Below are positions 63,999 to 64,000 of a DNA stretch of 64,000 nt, one piece after another. Origin of the DNA: Mycolicibacter acidiphilus (GTDB taxonomy: Bacteria; Actinomycetota; Actinomycetes; Mycobacteriales; Mycobacteriaceae); assembly GCF_018455725.1 (NCBI RefSeq), contig NZ_JAHCLR010000005.1:1-64000 (forward strand), in the 5' to 3' direction. The notes below the pieces were generated by a model. It was not told the DNA's origin and ran no database searches. It was given only the letters and a program-made list of their open reading frames with translations. Made by a program: the position numbers and the translations under genes. How positions within the stretch are numbered: the stretch's first letter is position 1; the number at the start of each line of letters is the position of its first letter.

Positions 63999-64000
63999 CC

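Overview
The window reads as chromosomal DNA of a mycobacterium, most likely a rapid grower of the Mycolicibacterium type. It is GC-rich, carries a complete ESX-1 type VII secretion locus with recognisable esxA, esxB, PE35, PPE68, eccA-E, mycP and esp genes, and has a whiB6 homologue. Its flanking genes match the M. tuberculosis Rv0435c-Rv0440 neighbourhood. No tRNA, rRNA, CRISPR array or insertion sequence was seen. The only gene-free stretch longer than 300 bases is the whiB6 divergent promoter region.

Layout. (1) 48-6694, minus strand: CDC48-like AAA ATPase, a MazEF-type toxin-antitoxin pair, pssA, psd, moeA2 and a short-chain dehydrogenase, in the Rv0435c-Rv0439c order except for the inserted toxin-antitoxin pair. 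(2) 6918-9838: a membrane Ser/Thr kinase and an EspM-like regulator that lacks the FHA domain, divergent from whiB6. (3) 9839-14786, plus strand: whiB6, mycP1, eccE1, espB, espL. (4) 14794-27761: an accessory block with genes on both strands. It holds a second espE/espF-like pair, espK, several proline-rich single-pass membrane proteins, a WXG protein with an NlpC/P60-CHAP-like domain, an EspC-type domain fused to a GH19 chitinase/lysozyme domain with a coupled lipoprotein, and an espJ split in two. (5) 27784-44032, minus strand: the ESX-1 core eccD1, espI, esxA, esxB, PPE68, PE35, eccCb1, eccCa1, eccB1, eccA1, espH, espG1, espF, espE. (6) 44280-47979: an unknown gene, a full-length FHA-HTH EspM, and two putative ESX substrates, one with a PPE68-like tail. 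(7) 48104-54846: two bPH2 membrane proteins, an FNT channel, a helicase, an M24 peptidase-like protein, a small membrane protein and a RelBE-type pair. (8) 54892-64000: groEL2 with two CIRCE operators, two tandem secreted paralogues, an MBL-CobU fusion, two PPOX-fold proteins and an FkbM/FkbH pair.

How it fits together. The core genes build the ESX-1 membrane channel (EccB-E, MycP) with its ATPases (EccA, EccCa/Cb), chaperone EspG and substrates. WhiB6 and two EspM-type regulators at opposite ends probably set expression, and the kinase could signal to the FHA-containing EspM. The accessory block is the most striking part: it looks like an ESX-1-linked set of cell-wall hydrolases carrying type VII targeting modules, with candidate partner or immunity proteins. 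The whole ESX-1 locus sits between the homologues of Rv0439c and groEL2, which are adjacent in M. tuberculosis.
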